Shown here one piece after another: positions 41,788 through 49,599 of a stretch of 56,751 nucleotides of DNA. Position numbers and translations under genes: made by a program. How positions within the stretch are numbered: the first letter of the stretch is position 1; every line of letters begins with the position of its first letter. Where the stretch lies: positions 1 through 56,751 of the forward strand of contig NZ_JXTE01000061.1 of assembly GCF_000972385.1 (NCBI RefSeq), given 5' to 3'. Under the pieces are notes generated by a model, which saw nothing but the letters and a program-made list of their open reading frames with translations, had not been told where the DNA came from and made no database searches. The DNA comes from Streptomyces sp. WM6386. GTDB taxonomy: Bacteria; Actinomycetota; Actinomycetes; Streptomycetales; Streptomycetaceae.

Positions 41788-42689
41788 CCGAGCACCTGAT
41801 GCACTCCGCGCTGGAAGCCGCCGAACGCGGCTGGCACGTCTTCCCGATCCGCCCCCGCATGAAGCGCCCGCCCGCCCTGCACGGCGCGGATACCTGCCCC
41901 GGTACCGGCCCGTGCGTGAACGGGCACCTGACGTGGGAGCAGCGCGCCACCACCGACCCGGACCGCATCCGTGCCGCCTGGACGCACGCGCCGTTCAACG
42001 TCGGCATCGCCACCGGCCCCTCCGGGCTGGTGGTCGTCGACCTCGACAAGCCCAAGCCCGCACACGACATGGACAGTTCGGACGCGCCTGACGGCGCGGC
42101 AACCTTCCAAGCGCTCTGCGAGCGCGCCGGGCACGCCGTCCCCGACACCTACCGAGTGCGGACCGCGAACGACGGACAGCACCTGTACTTCGCCGCTCCC
42201 AATGGCGTGCGGATGGCCAACACAGCCCGCACCATCGGTGAGTTGGTCGACACCCGTGCATGGGGCGGTTACGTCGTCGCAGCGGGCAGCACCACCCCGG
42301 CCGGACCCTACGAAGCCCTGTGCGAGCCTGTGGCCGCATCTCTGCCCGTATGGCTGCGCAGCATCCTCGTACCGGCCCCCAAGCCGTCTCAGGCCCCTTC
42401 GATGGCCGTAACGGCGCAATCTAGCCGATATGCGGATGTAGCGCTCGCCGAGGAAGCCGCGAACGTGGCCCGCGCCGTGGAGGGCGAGCGGGAAGCGACG
42501 CTGTTCCGCGCGGCGCGCGCCCTGGGGCGCTTCGTGGCGTGGGGCGACCTCCCCCGGCACGTGGTTGAGCAGGCTCTTCAGGAGGGGGGCGAGCGGGCCG
42601 GACTGACCGTTGCCGAGTGCCGCTCCACCCTTCGCAGCGCCCTGAACTGGTCCATCGCCCACAACCAGAGCAGGAGGACCGCGGCATGA
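41784..42689 (+). CDS. Prim-Pol (bifunctional primase/polymerase) replication protein
   Basis: The 301-residue protein has the archaeo-eukaryotic Prim-Pol core: FPIRPRMKRP, GIATGPSGLVVVDLDKP (metal-binding DxD), and TANDGQHLYFAAP. DTRAWGGYVVAAGS follows, and a helical C terminus. In Prim-Pol-type AICEs this protein primes autonomous replication after excision. GTG 41784 overlaps the methylase stop; its own stop overlaps the next start. With the P4-type helicase downstream it forms the replication module. Confidence 0.87.
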   Translation: MTEHLMHSALEAAERGWHVFPIRPRMKRPPALHGADTCPGTGPCVNGHLTWEQRATTDPDRIRAAWTHAPFNVGIATGPSGLVVVDLDKPKPAHDMDSSDAPDGAATFQALCERAGHAVPDTYRVRTANDGQHLYFAAPNGVRMANTARTIGELVDTRAWGGYVVAAGSTTPAGPYEALCEPVAASLPVWLRSILVPAPKPSQAPSMAVTAQSSRYADVALAEEAANVARAVEGEREATLFRAARALGRFVAWGDLPRHVVEQALQEGGERAGLTVAECRSTLRSALNWSIAHNQSRRTAA

Positions 42690-43093
42690 GCACCCCCCGC
42701 CCCCTCCTGAAGAGCATCACGGCCACCCCACCGGTGCCGACCGACGCTCCACAGGCTGTGGACACGACGGCCGTGGGCGAGCCGACAGGCGTCGCCCGTC
42801 AGGGCGTCCGAACTGCCCTTCGCCCTGACGCGCAGGAAGGCACTCCCGGCAACCCCACGCCGGAGCGGCCCGGCATCCGCATCTACGCCCCGCCCGTCTA
42901 CCGCCACCACTACGACGGCGCCCGCTGGTCCAAGCGCTACGGCGACACCCCCACCGCCGCCTACGCCTGCCCCTGCGGACAGACCGACACCGCCACCGGC
43001 CGCGACAGCGTGGCCGACCTGGTCGCCGACTACGACTACCACCGCACCACCTGCCCGCGCCTGAACCCCCAGCAAGGGAGGCGAGCCGCATGA
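42686..43093 (+). CDS. Hypothetical protein between replication genes
   Basis: The 135-residue protein has a disordered N-terminal half and a C-terminal part with YACPCGQTDTATGRDSVADLVADYDYHRTTCP. The CxC...HxxxC spacing suggests a zinc site. AGGAGGA lies nine bases before the ATG. It overlaps both replication genes, so it is probably an accessory to them, perhaps DNA-binding. No family is recognised. Confidence 0.65.
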   Translation: MSTPRPLLKSITATPPVPTDAPQAVDTTAVGEPTGVARQGVRTALRPDAQEGTPGNPTPERPGIRIYAPPVYRHHYDGARWSKRYGDTPTAAYACPCGQTDTATGRDSVADLVADYDYHRTTCPRLNPQQGRRAA

Positions 43094-44529
43094 CCGACGA
43101 CCTCGAAGAACTGCCCGCACCCTCCAACCCGTTGGCCGTCGCCCGGCGTCTCCTGCCGGACTGGCAGACCGAGGACGGACGCCTGGTGTGCCGGCGCTGG
43201 CGCGCCTCCTGGATGCGCTGGACGGGAACGTGCTGGCGGGAGATGGACGACGCACAGGTGCGCGCGGCCATGTACACCCGCCTGGAACACGTGGTCTACG
43301 TGACCTTGGGCAAGGACAACAAGCCCGAGGTGCACGACTGGGCACCCACGAAGCAGAAGATCAGCAATCTTCTCGACGCGTTGGGCGCCATCACCCTGCT
43401 GCCCACCGAGACCGATGCCCCCACCTGGATCGAGGGCGGGGATATGGCGGACGACGGGCCGATCGTGGCGTGTGAGAACGGGCTGTTGCGCATCCGGGAC
43501 CGCGGGCTGCTGCCGCACGGGCCCGGGTTCTTCAACCTGGTCTCCGTCCCCTTCGCCTACGACCCCACCGCGACCGCGCCGACGTGGGAAGGCTTCCTGG
43601 CGCAGATCTGGCCCGAGGACCCCGATGCCGTCGCCGCTCTTCAGGAGTGGTTCGGCTACGTCCTGTCGGGCCGGACCGACCAGCAGAAGATCCTGCTCAT
43701 CGTCGGCCCGTCCCGCTCCGGCAAGGGCACCATCGCCCGCGTGCTGAAAGAGCTGGTCGGCAAGGAGAATCTCGCCGGGCCCACGCTCGCCGGACTCGGC
43801 ACCAACTTCGGACTGTCCACGCTGATCGGCAAGCCGCTCGCGGTCATCTCCGACGCCCGCCTGTCCGGCAACGACAACAGCCAGGTCGTAGAGCGGCTGT
43901 TGACGATCTCCGGTGAGGACACCATCGACATCGACCGCAAGTACCGCGCGGTGTGGACCGGCAAGCTGCCCACCCGGCTGGTGATCCTGTCCAACGAACT
44001 GCCGCACTTCGGTGACTCCTCCGGCGTCATCGCCCGCCGCTTCGTCCTGCTCAACATGCGGGTGTCCTGGCTGGGCAAGGAAGACCCCACCCTCTTCGAC
44101 CGGCTCACCGCGGAGATGCCCGGCATCCTCAACTGGGCCCTGGAAGGCCTCGCCCGCCTCCAGCAGAGGGGCCGGATCACCGAACCGGTCTCCAGTCGCG
44201 AGGCAGTCACCACCATGCAGGACACTGCCTCCCCCACCTCCGCCTTCATCCGGGAACGCTGCACCACCGGGCCCATGTGCAGCGTGCCCGTGGACGCCCT
44301 GTGGACCATCTGGCGCGAGTGGGCCGAGGACAACGGCGTCCGCCCCGGCACCAAGCAGGTGTTCGGCCGCAACCTGCTCTCCGTGGTCCCGCAGCTCAGC
44401 CGCTCCCGGCCCCGCGACGCGTACGGCCGGCAGGTGGTCACCTACACCGGGATCACGCTGAACGTGTCCGAACCACATTTGCCTGAGTCGCGACTCATCG
44501 CGTCTCAAAACCCCTCTGAGTGCCGCTGA
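43090..44529 (+). CDS. P4-type superfamily 3 helicase (replication)
   Basis: The 479-residue protein matches phage/plasmid P4-family primase-helicase C-terminal domains. It has PEDPDAVAALQEWFGYVLSG, Walker A GPSRSGKGT (from residue 206), LAVISDARLSGNDNSQ as Walker B region, and a C motif RLVILSNELPHF. No primase domain is present; the Prim-Pol protein just upstream supplies it. Together they would replicate the excised circle. Its 3' end carries the first copy of a palindrome that recurs upstream of xis. Confidence 0.88.
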   Translation: MTDDLEELPAPSNPLAVARRLLPDWQTEDGRLVCRRWRASWMRWTGTCWREMDDAQVRAAMYTRLEHVVYVTLGKDNKPEVHDWAPTKQKISNLLDALGAITLLPTETDAPTWIEGGDMADDGPIVACENGLLRIRDRGLLPHGPGFFNLVSVPFAYDPTATAPTWEGFLAQIWPEDPDAVAALQEWFGYVLSGRTDQQKILLIVGPSRSGKGTIARVLKELVGKENLAGPTLAGLGTNFGLSTLIGKPLAVISDARLSGNDNSQVVERLLTISGEDTIDIDRKYRAVWTGKLPTRLVILSNELPHFGDSSGVIARRFVLLNMRVSWLGKEDPTLFDRLTAEMPGILNWALEGLARLQQRGRITEPVSSREAVTTMQDTASPTSAFIRERCTTGPMCSVPVDALWTIWREWAEDNGVRPGTKQVFGRNLLSVVPQLSRSRPRDAYGRQVVTYTGITLNVSEPHLPESRLIASQNPSECR

Positions 44530-44550
44530 GTGCCGATGAGTCGCGACTCA
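44484..44550. repeat. Palindrome/iteron array upstream of xis
   Basis: TGAGTCGCGACTCA, a perfect 14-bp palindrome, occurs at 44484-44497 and 44537-44550. Between them CTGAGTGCCG is tandemly repeated (44516-44525, 44526-44535), followed in the same 10-bp phase by ATGAGTCGCG. The array spans the end of the helicase gene and the gap before xis. It is a candidate origin or an operator controlling excision. Confidence 0.6.
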
Positions 44551-44582
44551 GAGCAATGTGAATCCAACTCGCGGAGGACAAC

Positions 44583-44828
44583 GTGAGCGCGCCCGCCCCC
44601 GTCCAGACCGACCCCCGCGCCACCCTCCGGGGCGGCCTTCCAGACCGGTACCTCACCCCCGACGACATCGCCGAGATGTTCGAGGTGCCCCTAGAGACCG
44701 TCTACCAGTGGCGCAAGAAGCGGACCGGCCCGCTCGGCTTCCGCGTCGGCAAGCACCTTCGCTACGACCCCGCCGACGTGCGCGCCTACGTCGCCCAGCG
44801 CAAGAGCGCGGAGCAAGACGCCGCCTGA
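44583..44828 (+). CDS. xis: Excisionase (MerR-like HTH)
   Basis: The 81-residue protein is an excisionase-type winged helix: YLTPDDIAEMFEVPLETVYQWRKKRTGPLGFRVGKHLRYDPADVRAYV. It would bend DNA at the att sites and direct the integrase to excise. GTG at 44583 has GCGGAGGA seven bases upstream. It precedes int by about 85 bp and follows the phased repeat array, which may regulate it. Confidence 0.87.
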   Translation: MSAPAPVQTDPRATLRGGLPDRYLTPDDIAEMFEVPLETVYQWRKKRTGPLGFRVGKHLRYDPADVRAYVAQRKSAEQDAA

Positions 44829-44914
44829 CACGGCTCAATCGCACAGCACAACTCCGTGGGGAGGGTCACGCCGTGGCCCTCCCTTCCTCATGCCCTGAAG
44901 GGACCACGCCCCAG

Positions 44915-46147
44915 ATGGCAGGCCACATCCAAGACCGCTGGTACAAGACCGAGACTGACTCCCACGGAAAGACAGCCAAGGTAAAGACCGATCGCCACGG
45001 CACCGGCATGCGCTACCGCGCCCGATACGTGGGCCCCGACGGTAGCGAGAAATCCAAGAGCTTCCCTGACGGGCAGAAGCGGCTCGCCGAAAAGTGGCTC
45101 ACCAACATTGCGGCCGACTTGTCACGCGGGCAGTACATCGACCCCCATGCAGCCCGGATCACCTTCAAGAACTACGCCGTGAAGTGGCTGAACGCCCACG
45201 CTATCGACCCGGCGAGTCAGGTTGTGATCGAACAACGGTTGCGTTTGCACGCGTTCCCAATCCTGGGCACGCGTCCACTCGATTCGTTCCGCCCCGAACA
45301 CATCCGCGAACTCGTCAGTGGCCTAGAGGCCAATATCGCCGTGAGCGGTGGATACGCGCGCAACATCTACGGCGACGTTAGAGCAGTTCTGAGCGCAGCT
45401 GTGGACGATGGCCTGCTCGCTCGGAATCCGTGCTCCGCAAAGTCCGTCCGTCCGCCAACAGTTGAGCGTCGACGCGTTGTGCCGTGGCTGCCCGCGCAGG
45501 TGTACGCAGTTCGTGAAGCCCTCACTCCGCGGTACGAGGCCATGGTGGACTTGGGGGCTGGGTGTGGGCTCCGTCAGGGCGAGATTGTCGGCTTGGCTGA
45601 GGATGCGTTGGACTGGGAAGACGGCATCGTCCATGTACGTCAGCAGGTGAAGATGATCCGTGGGAAAGCTGTATTCGCCCCGCCGAAGTGCAACAAGGAG
45701 CGGGACGTACCGCTGCCGTCGTCGGTGGCTGCTGCCCTGCGTGCCCACATGGACGAGTACAAGCCCGTTGAAGTCACGCTCCCGTGGCGGAGGCCAGATG
45801 GCCCGATGGCTTCGGCTCGTCTGCTGTTTACGAATACAGCCAACGGGGTTGCCTGGCGCAGTAACTTCAACATCCAGGACTGGAAGCCAGCTCTTGCAGC
45901 CGCAGGCCTGATTGCGGAGGCCGATGAGAAGGGCAGGTACGAGTCCGCACGGGAGCACGGTATGCACGCGCTGAGGCACTTCTACGCCTCGGTTCTGCTG
46001 GACGCCGGGGAGAGCATCAAGGCCGTCAGCCAGTACCTGGGGCATGCCGACCCGGCGCTGACGCTGAGGGTATACGCGCACTTGATGCCCTCAAGTCAAG
46101 AACGCACAAGAAAGGCAATCGACCAGGTACTCAAATCAGAAGAGTAA
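44915..46147 (+). CDS. int: Tyrosine-recombinase integrase
   Basis: The 410-residue integrase has an N-terminal arm-binding part and a SAM-like core-binding domain (ITFKNYAVKWLNAHAI). The catalytic domain contains Arg in GAGCGLRQGEIVGL, Lys in PPKCNKERDVPL, His/Arg in HALRHFYAS, and GHAD. The nucleophilic Tyr is in LRVYAHLM. It should recombine attP with attB at rlmN. I chose ATG 44915; GTG 44873 is in frame and possible. It ends about 475 bp before attR, as usual for AICEs. Confidence 0.92.
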   Translation: MAGHIQDRWYKTETDSHGKTAKVKTDRHGTGMRYRARYVGPDGSEKSKSFPDGQKRLAEKWLTNIAADLSRGQYIDPHAARITFKNYAVKWLNAHAIDPASQVVIEQRLRLHAFPILGTRPLDSFRPEHIRELVSGLEANIAVSGGYARNIYGDVRAVLSAAVDDGLLARNPCSAKSVRPPTVERRRVVPWLPAQVYAVREALTPRYEAMVDLGAGCGLRQGEIVGLAEDALDWEDGIVHVRQQVKMIRGKAVFAPPKCNKERDVPLPSSVAAALRAHMDEYKPVEVTLPWRRPDGPMASARLLFTNTANGVAWRSNFNIQDWKPALAAAGLIAEADEKGRYESAREHGMHALRHFYASVLLDAGESIKAVSQYLGHADPALTLRVYAHLMPSSQERTRKAIDQVLKSEE

Positions 46148-46311
46148 GCAACTGTGCCCGATCAACGTGCGCTTGGGCGTACCGTAGCTGCACCGCGCAT
46201 ACGGCCCAAAAGGCAAACGATGTGCCCTTGTCACGGTCTATCGATCCCGTCCAAAACGCCCGGCCTCCTAGTCGTGACCGACAACGACCCTCAAAAACCT
46301 ACGGCAGTTAT

Positions 46312-46512
46312 GTGACCAATCGGGAACGAAAACTGTGGGCTATCGCGCTCGCTCTCACTCTCTCCGTTGTCCTAGCGCTCGTCACCGGCATCCTGCTCAG
46401 GTGTCTTGGCACGACGCCTACTGACTGCGCGACAGCTGGAGGGGCCACGTTCATCGCCACAGCAACTCTCGGTATCGGCATCCTGGTGTTGATCTTCACC
46501 GATAGTCGCTAG
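46312..46512 (+). CDS. Small two-TM protein near attR
   Basis: The 66-residue protein has two hydrophobic segments (LWAIALALTLSVVLALVTGILL and GGATFIATATLGIGILVLIF) joined by a short loop with two Cys. GTG 46312 gives the cleanest form; the frame is open further upstream. It lies between int and the arm repeats. The function is unknown, and it could be a membrane-active cargo peptide. Confidence 0.45.
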   Translation: MTNRERKLWAIALALTLSVVLALVTGILLRCLGTTPTDCATAGGATFIATATLGIGILVLIFTDSR

Positions 46513-46531
46513 AGGACTGGGCGACGAACCA

Positions 46532-46550
46532 GACGGCCCGGAGACGGCCC
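46532..46550. repeat. Paired GACGGCCC repeats, putative integrase arm sites (right)
   Basis: GACGGCCC at 46532-46539 and 46543-46550, again with an 11-bp period, lies 72 bp inside the att repeat. This mirrors the left pair in spacing and distance. Confidence 0.55.
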
Positions 46551-46563
46551 AGAGCCCCAACGA

Positions 46564-46602
46564 AGGCCCCCTGTCGACGTCAAAGACGCAGATAGGGGGC
46601 CT
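46564..46602. terminator. Hairpin terminator at the right end of the element
   Basis: AGGCCCCCTGTC pairs with GATAGGGGGCCT (one weak pair) over a 15-base loop. It would insulate element transcription from the chromosome. Confidence 0.6.
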
Positions 46603-46622
46603 GTTCGCTCCTGACGCCTGCC

Positions 46623-46664
46623 AGTTCTCCGGGCTTGGGCATGGTCATACCAGTGTCGCAGATC
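46623..46664. repeat. attR: 42-bp att repeat
   Basis: It matches attL at 38 of 42 positions. It still encodes MPKPGEL on the minus strand with a synonymous CCC for CCT, showing it is a displaced copy of the rlmN 5' end. It lies 20 bp beyond the stop of the chromosomal Nudix gene. Confidence 0.88.
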
Positions 46665-46684
46665 AACCGGAGTGCCCCAGTCGA

Positions 46685-47218
46685 CTACCGCCACGCCCAG
46701 AGATGGGCGGAAACCACCCCGTCGCCGGCCTCCCTGGTCCAGAAGTTCCACGAGGAGAGACCCGGCACCTGGACGTCGACCTCATGGAAGACGTATTCGG
46801 ACGCCAGACCGGGATACGACGGGGACGAGTCCCGGCGCAGACGCCGTTCGGACACGGGGCCCACGACGACTCCGGGGCCTTCGACTCCGAGTTCCTCGGC
46901 CAGGCACCGCCGTGCCGTGTCGGACGCTTCCTCTCCGGGCTTCATCTTCTCGGCGGGCGCCTCGTCCCTGGGGCGCCAGCTGCCGTCGGCCATCAGCTGC
47001 GCGATCTCCACGAGTTCCTTGCCACCCTGCCGGATCCGCAGGGTGACGACGGTGACGCGACGCAACGGCGGCTCGGAGTCCAAGGTCGTCTCCCCCGCCT
47101 CGATCTCGTCCCACAGGTGCTGTACGGACTTGGTCCCCTCGGTCCCCCACGACTCCAGAGGAATGCTGTTCCTCTCCAGCCACTCCCGCAGTCGGTCCAG
47201 GCTGTCCGGAACCCACAT
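46685..47218 (-). CDS. Nudix-domain hydrolase, ancestral upstream neighbour of rlmN
   Basis: The 177-residue protein has a Nudix-like box (KPGEEASDTARRCLAEELGVEG) inside a beta-rich domain (VTVVTLRIRQGGKELVEIAQLMADGSW). The Arg of REUxEE is shifted or replaced, so hydrolase activity is uncertain. Its stop lies about 43 bp before the displaced rlmN start in attR. Without the element it would therefore be followed directly by rlmN on the same strand, probably as an operon. Confidence 0.75.
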   Translation of the reverse strand: MWVPDSLDRLREWLERNSIPLESWGTEGTKSVQHLWDEIEAGETTLDSEPPLRRVTVVTLRIRQGGKELVEIAQLMADGSWRPRDEAPAEKMKPGEEASDTARRCLAEELGVEGPGVVVGPVSERRLRRDSSPSYPGLASEYVFHEVDVQVPGLSSWNFWTREAGDGVVSAHLWAWR

Positions 47219-47359
47219 ACGCCCCGCCCCTCACGGTGTAGTCCGCTCCACCACCCATACGGGAGGCAGCTTCCTCGTCGCAGGGGACCCTACGGCGGAA
47301 TCGTGGACGGCACACAGATCGCAGCAGCGCCCTGTGCCTTCCAGGAGGGGACCCGTTCC

Positions 47360-47764
47360 ATGGCCGCCAACCGCCGACGCGGACGCCGTATCGCCGCCAT
47401 CGCCACCACCGTCGCCGCCGTCACACTGACCGCCGGGCTCCTCACCGGCTGCGAGAACACCGACGACGCGCTCGACTGTCTCACCAACGCGGACACGATC
47501 GCCGACAGTCTCAAGGCGATCCACGAGGCGGGCTGGGACGCGGCGAAGGACCCGTCGAAGACCGACGAGTCCATCGACACCATCGAGAAGAACCTCGACA
47601 AGATCAACGACGGCACGGACGACGGCACGGTCGACAAGGCCGTCGACGACCTGAACAAGGCCATCGAGGACTACAACAAGTCCATCCTCGACGGCGACAC
47701 CGACCCGGACAGCAGCCGGATCGACGCCGCCGCGAATGAGCTCAAGGACGTCTGCACGTCCTAA
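47360..47764 (+). CDS. Small helical lipoprotein
   Basis: The 134-residue protein has a signal peptide with lipobox LLTGC (AAVTLTAGLLTGCEN). A short Asp/Lys-rich helical domain follows (TIADSLKAIHEAGWDAAKDPSK ... VDKAVDDLNKAIEDYNKSIL), with Cys residues near both ends that could form a disulphide. It is attached to the outer face of the membrane. GGAGGGG lies upstream of the ATG. No function is recognised. Confidence 0.72.
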   Translation: MAANRRRGRRIAAIATTVAAVTLTAGLLTGCENTDDALDCLTNADTIADSLKAIHEAGWDAAKDPSKTDESIDTIEKNLDKINDGTDDGTVDKAVDDLNKAIEDYNKSILDGDTDPDSSRIDAAANELKDVCTS

Positions 47765-47804
47765 GCGGGTCGGGTGAAGTCCTCTACGGTTCGGCAGCGC
47801 CCTG

Positions 47805-47865
47805 AAGGGGCGCGGGGAACTGCGCGACCAGCCACGACGGCGCCGCGGACAGCCGACGGCACATC
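47805..47865. repeat. Dispersed Streptomyces-type intergenic repeat, copy 2
   Basis: GGGGCGCGGGGAACTG and GCGCGACCAGCCACGACGG are adjacent here. Copy 1 (12640-12710) has the same two blocks with an insertion between them. It lies between convergent genes. Confidence 0.6.
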
Positions 47866-47881
47866 GCTGCCCGCGGAGCGC

Positions 47882-48331
47882 TTAGGTGGTGGGGCGCTCC
47901 AGGCATTCCTTGAGCAGCTGCTCGTCCCGTGGAAGCTCCTTGCGGACCTGCGGGCGGACGACGAGGGGAATCAGGGCTTTGCCGAGGCCGTGCCCCTCGA
48001 AGTCGATCTCTATCGTCACGCGGGAACGGAGCCCGTCGTCGAGCGACTCGATCTCGCCATGGGTACGTGGCCTGACCGGGCCTTCGATGCCGTGCAGATC
48101 CCAGCTGTACGGAGGGTCGAGCCTGTCGAACTCGACGGTCATCGGAATCTCACGGTTCCCGATGCGCCGGGTGACCCGGACCCGGGAGCCGGCGTGGACG
48201 GGCCCCTCGTCGAGCGGCTCGGCCTTGACGGCGCTCAGCTGCCATTCCGGCAGGTGGGAGGGGTCGGTGATATACGCGTAGACGTCTTCCGGACTGCGGT
48301 CGACGTCGATCACTTCACGGATGGCGGACAT
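47882..48331 (-). CDS. SRPBCC/START-fold protein (polyketide cyclase-like)
   Basis: The 149-residue protein shows the SRPBCC pattern: REVIDVDRSPEDVYAYITDPSHLPEWQ at the start, middle beta strands (GSRVRVTRRIGNREIPMTVEFDRLDPP), and a long C-terminal helix (IPLVVRPQVRKELPRDEQLLKECLE). These proteins bind hydrophobic ligands in a helix-grip cavity. The ligand is unknown. The start ATG at 48331 has GGAGGG upstream. It is a single leftward gene downstream of the cdsA terminator. Confidence 0.8.
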   Translation of the reverse strand: MSAIREVIDVDRSPEDVYAYITDPSHLPEWQLSAVKAEPLDEGPVHAGSRVRVTRRIGNREIPMTVEFDRLDPPYSWDLHGIEGPVRPRTHGEIESLDDGLRSRVTIEIDFEGHGLGKALIPLVVRPQVRKELPRDEQLLKECLERPTT

Positions 48332-48421
48332 GACGCCCTCCTTCCAGGGCGATCCCCTTCGAGGGCTTACAGGGGAATCGTCCCACTGGACCAGCCGGTA
48401 GAACAGGACCGCCGGAACGGA

Positions 48422-48449
48422 AGAAGCCCCCGCCGAAGCGGGGGCTTCT
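48422..48449 (-). terminator. Terminator of the frr-cdsA operon
   Basis: AGAAGCCCCCGC pairs perfectly with GCGGGGGCTTCT over a CGAA tetraloop, 16 bp after the cdsA stop. Confidence 0.85.
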
Positions 48450-48465
48450 CCCTGTACGGAAACGA

Positions 48466-49599
48466 TCAGCCGGAACCGACGAACAGCACCAGCAGCAGCC
48501 ACACCACCGGCGCCGTCGGCAGCAGAGAGTCCAGCCGGTCCATGATGCCGCCATGGCCCGGCAGCAGCGTGCCCATGTCCTTGATGCCCAGGTCCCGCTT
48601 GATCATCGACTCGCCGAGGTCGCCGAGTGTGGCGCTGGCAGCGACCGCGAAGCCCAGCAGCAGACCCTGCCACCAGGCGCCGTCGTCGATCAGGAAATGC
48701 ATGCACAGCGCACCCGCGACCATTGCGAACGACACGGCGCCGAGCAGGCCCTCGCGGGTCTTGCCGGGGCTGATGCGCGGCGCGAGCTTGTGCCTGCCGA
48801 AGCGCCAGCCGACGGCGTACGCCCCGGTGTCGCTGACGACGGTCAGGACGAGGAACGTCATGACCCGGAACGCACCGTCGTCCGCGGTGAGCATCATCGC
48901 GACGAACGTCGCCAGGAACGGCACGTAGAACGCCGCGAAGACCCCCGCGGTGACGTCCTTCAGATAGCCCTCGGGGGGCTCCGTCATCCGCCAGACCAGG
49001 ACGGCCAGCGCGGTGAGCGCCATCGCGACCCAGGCGCCCTCGGCGCCCCGGACGTATCCGGCGACGACCATGGCCGCACCGCCGACCGCCAGCGGCACGA
49101 GGGGCGCCTTGATGCCCTTGCGTTCCTCGAGCCGGGACGTCAGCTCCCACAGACCGACGACGACGGCGACCGCGATGACGCCGAGGAAGACGGCCTTGAC
49201 GACGAACAAGGACGCGACGATCACCGCACCGAGCCCGACGCCGACCCCTATGGCCGCACCCAGGTCCCGCCCCGCGCTCTTCTTCTGCGGCGCGGGAGCC
49301 GGCTGCGGGGCGTCGGGCATGGGCTCCGGATTCTGCGGCGCCGCCGCACGGGGCTGCGCCGACGTGGTCTCGTCGCGGAACAAGGGGCCGCTCAGCCGAG
49401 CGGCCCCCCGGTCGTCATCCTGGTCGTCGCCGTATCGGGGCACGGCAGGTCCGTCAGGCACGATGGGCATGGGGCGAGTGTGCTGCGCCTCAGGCGCATC
49501 GTACGCGGGACCCGCCGGGGCAGCCCCCTGGACAGGCCCCTGGTCGGACGGCCCCCAGTACCCGGCTTGTGGCGGCGCTCCCCAGGAAGAGTCGTTCAT
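48466..49599 (-). CDS. cdsA: Phosphatidate cytidylyltransferase
   Basis: The 377-residue membrane enzyme makes CDP-diacylglycerol from phosphatidate and CTP for phospholipid synthesis. It has a hydrophilic Pro/Ala-rich N-terminal extension of about 110 residues, common in actinobacteria, then about eight TM helices. The CdsA signature near the C terminus is GDLGESMIKRDLGIKDMGTLLPGHGG then IMDRLDS. Its start overlaps the frr stop (ATGA), so the two are coupled. A strong terminator follows. Confidence 0.93.
   Translation of the reverse strand: MNDSSWGAPPQAGYWGPSDQGPVQGAAPAGPAYDAPEAQHTRPMPIVPDGPAVPRYGDDQDDDRGAARLSGPLFRDETTSAQPRAAAPQNPEPMPDAPQPAPAPQKKSAGRDLGAAIGVGVGLGAVIVASLFVVKAVFLGVIAVAVVVGLWELTSRLEERKGIKAPLVPLAVGGAAMVVAGYVRGAEGAWVAMALTALAVLVWRMTEPPEGYLKDVTAGVFAAFYVPFLATFVAMMLTADDGAFRVMTFLVLTVVSDTGAYAVGWRFGRHKLAPRISPGKTREGLLGAVSFAMVAGALCMHFLIDDGAWWQGLLLGFAVAASATLGDLGESMIKRDLGIKDMGTLLPGHGGIMDRLDSLLPTAPVVWLLLVLFVGSG

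Larger units (their letters stand above)
27011..46664. mobile_element. Actinomycete integrative and conjugative element (AICE) at rlmN
   Basis: The 19.65-kb element carries int, xis, a Prim-Pol plus P4-helicase replication module, a TraB/FtsK-type translocase, spread-like membrane genes and a GntR regulator. This is the full gene set of an AICE (pSAM2/SLP1 style, Prim-Pol replication type). It is bounded by an imperfect 42-bp repeat at the rlmN 5' end. Known AICEs mostly use the 3' end of tRNA genes; this one uses the start of a protein gene. All backbone genes look intact, so it may still be mobile. Cargo lies at the rlmN-proximal end and includes an inserted IS. Confidence 0.92.

Noticed and set aside
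46640..46650. TATGAC just before the displaced rlmN start in attR as a -10 for a leaderless transcript
   Set aside because: Position is suggestive, but the hexamer lacks the final T and no -35 fits at 17-18 bp. Not strong enough to list as a promoter.
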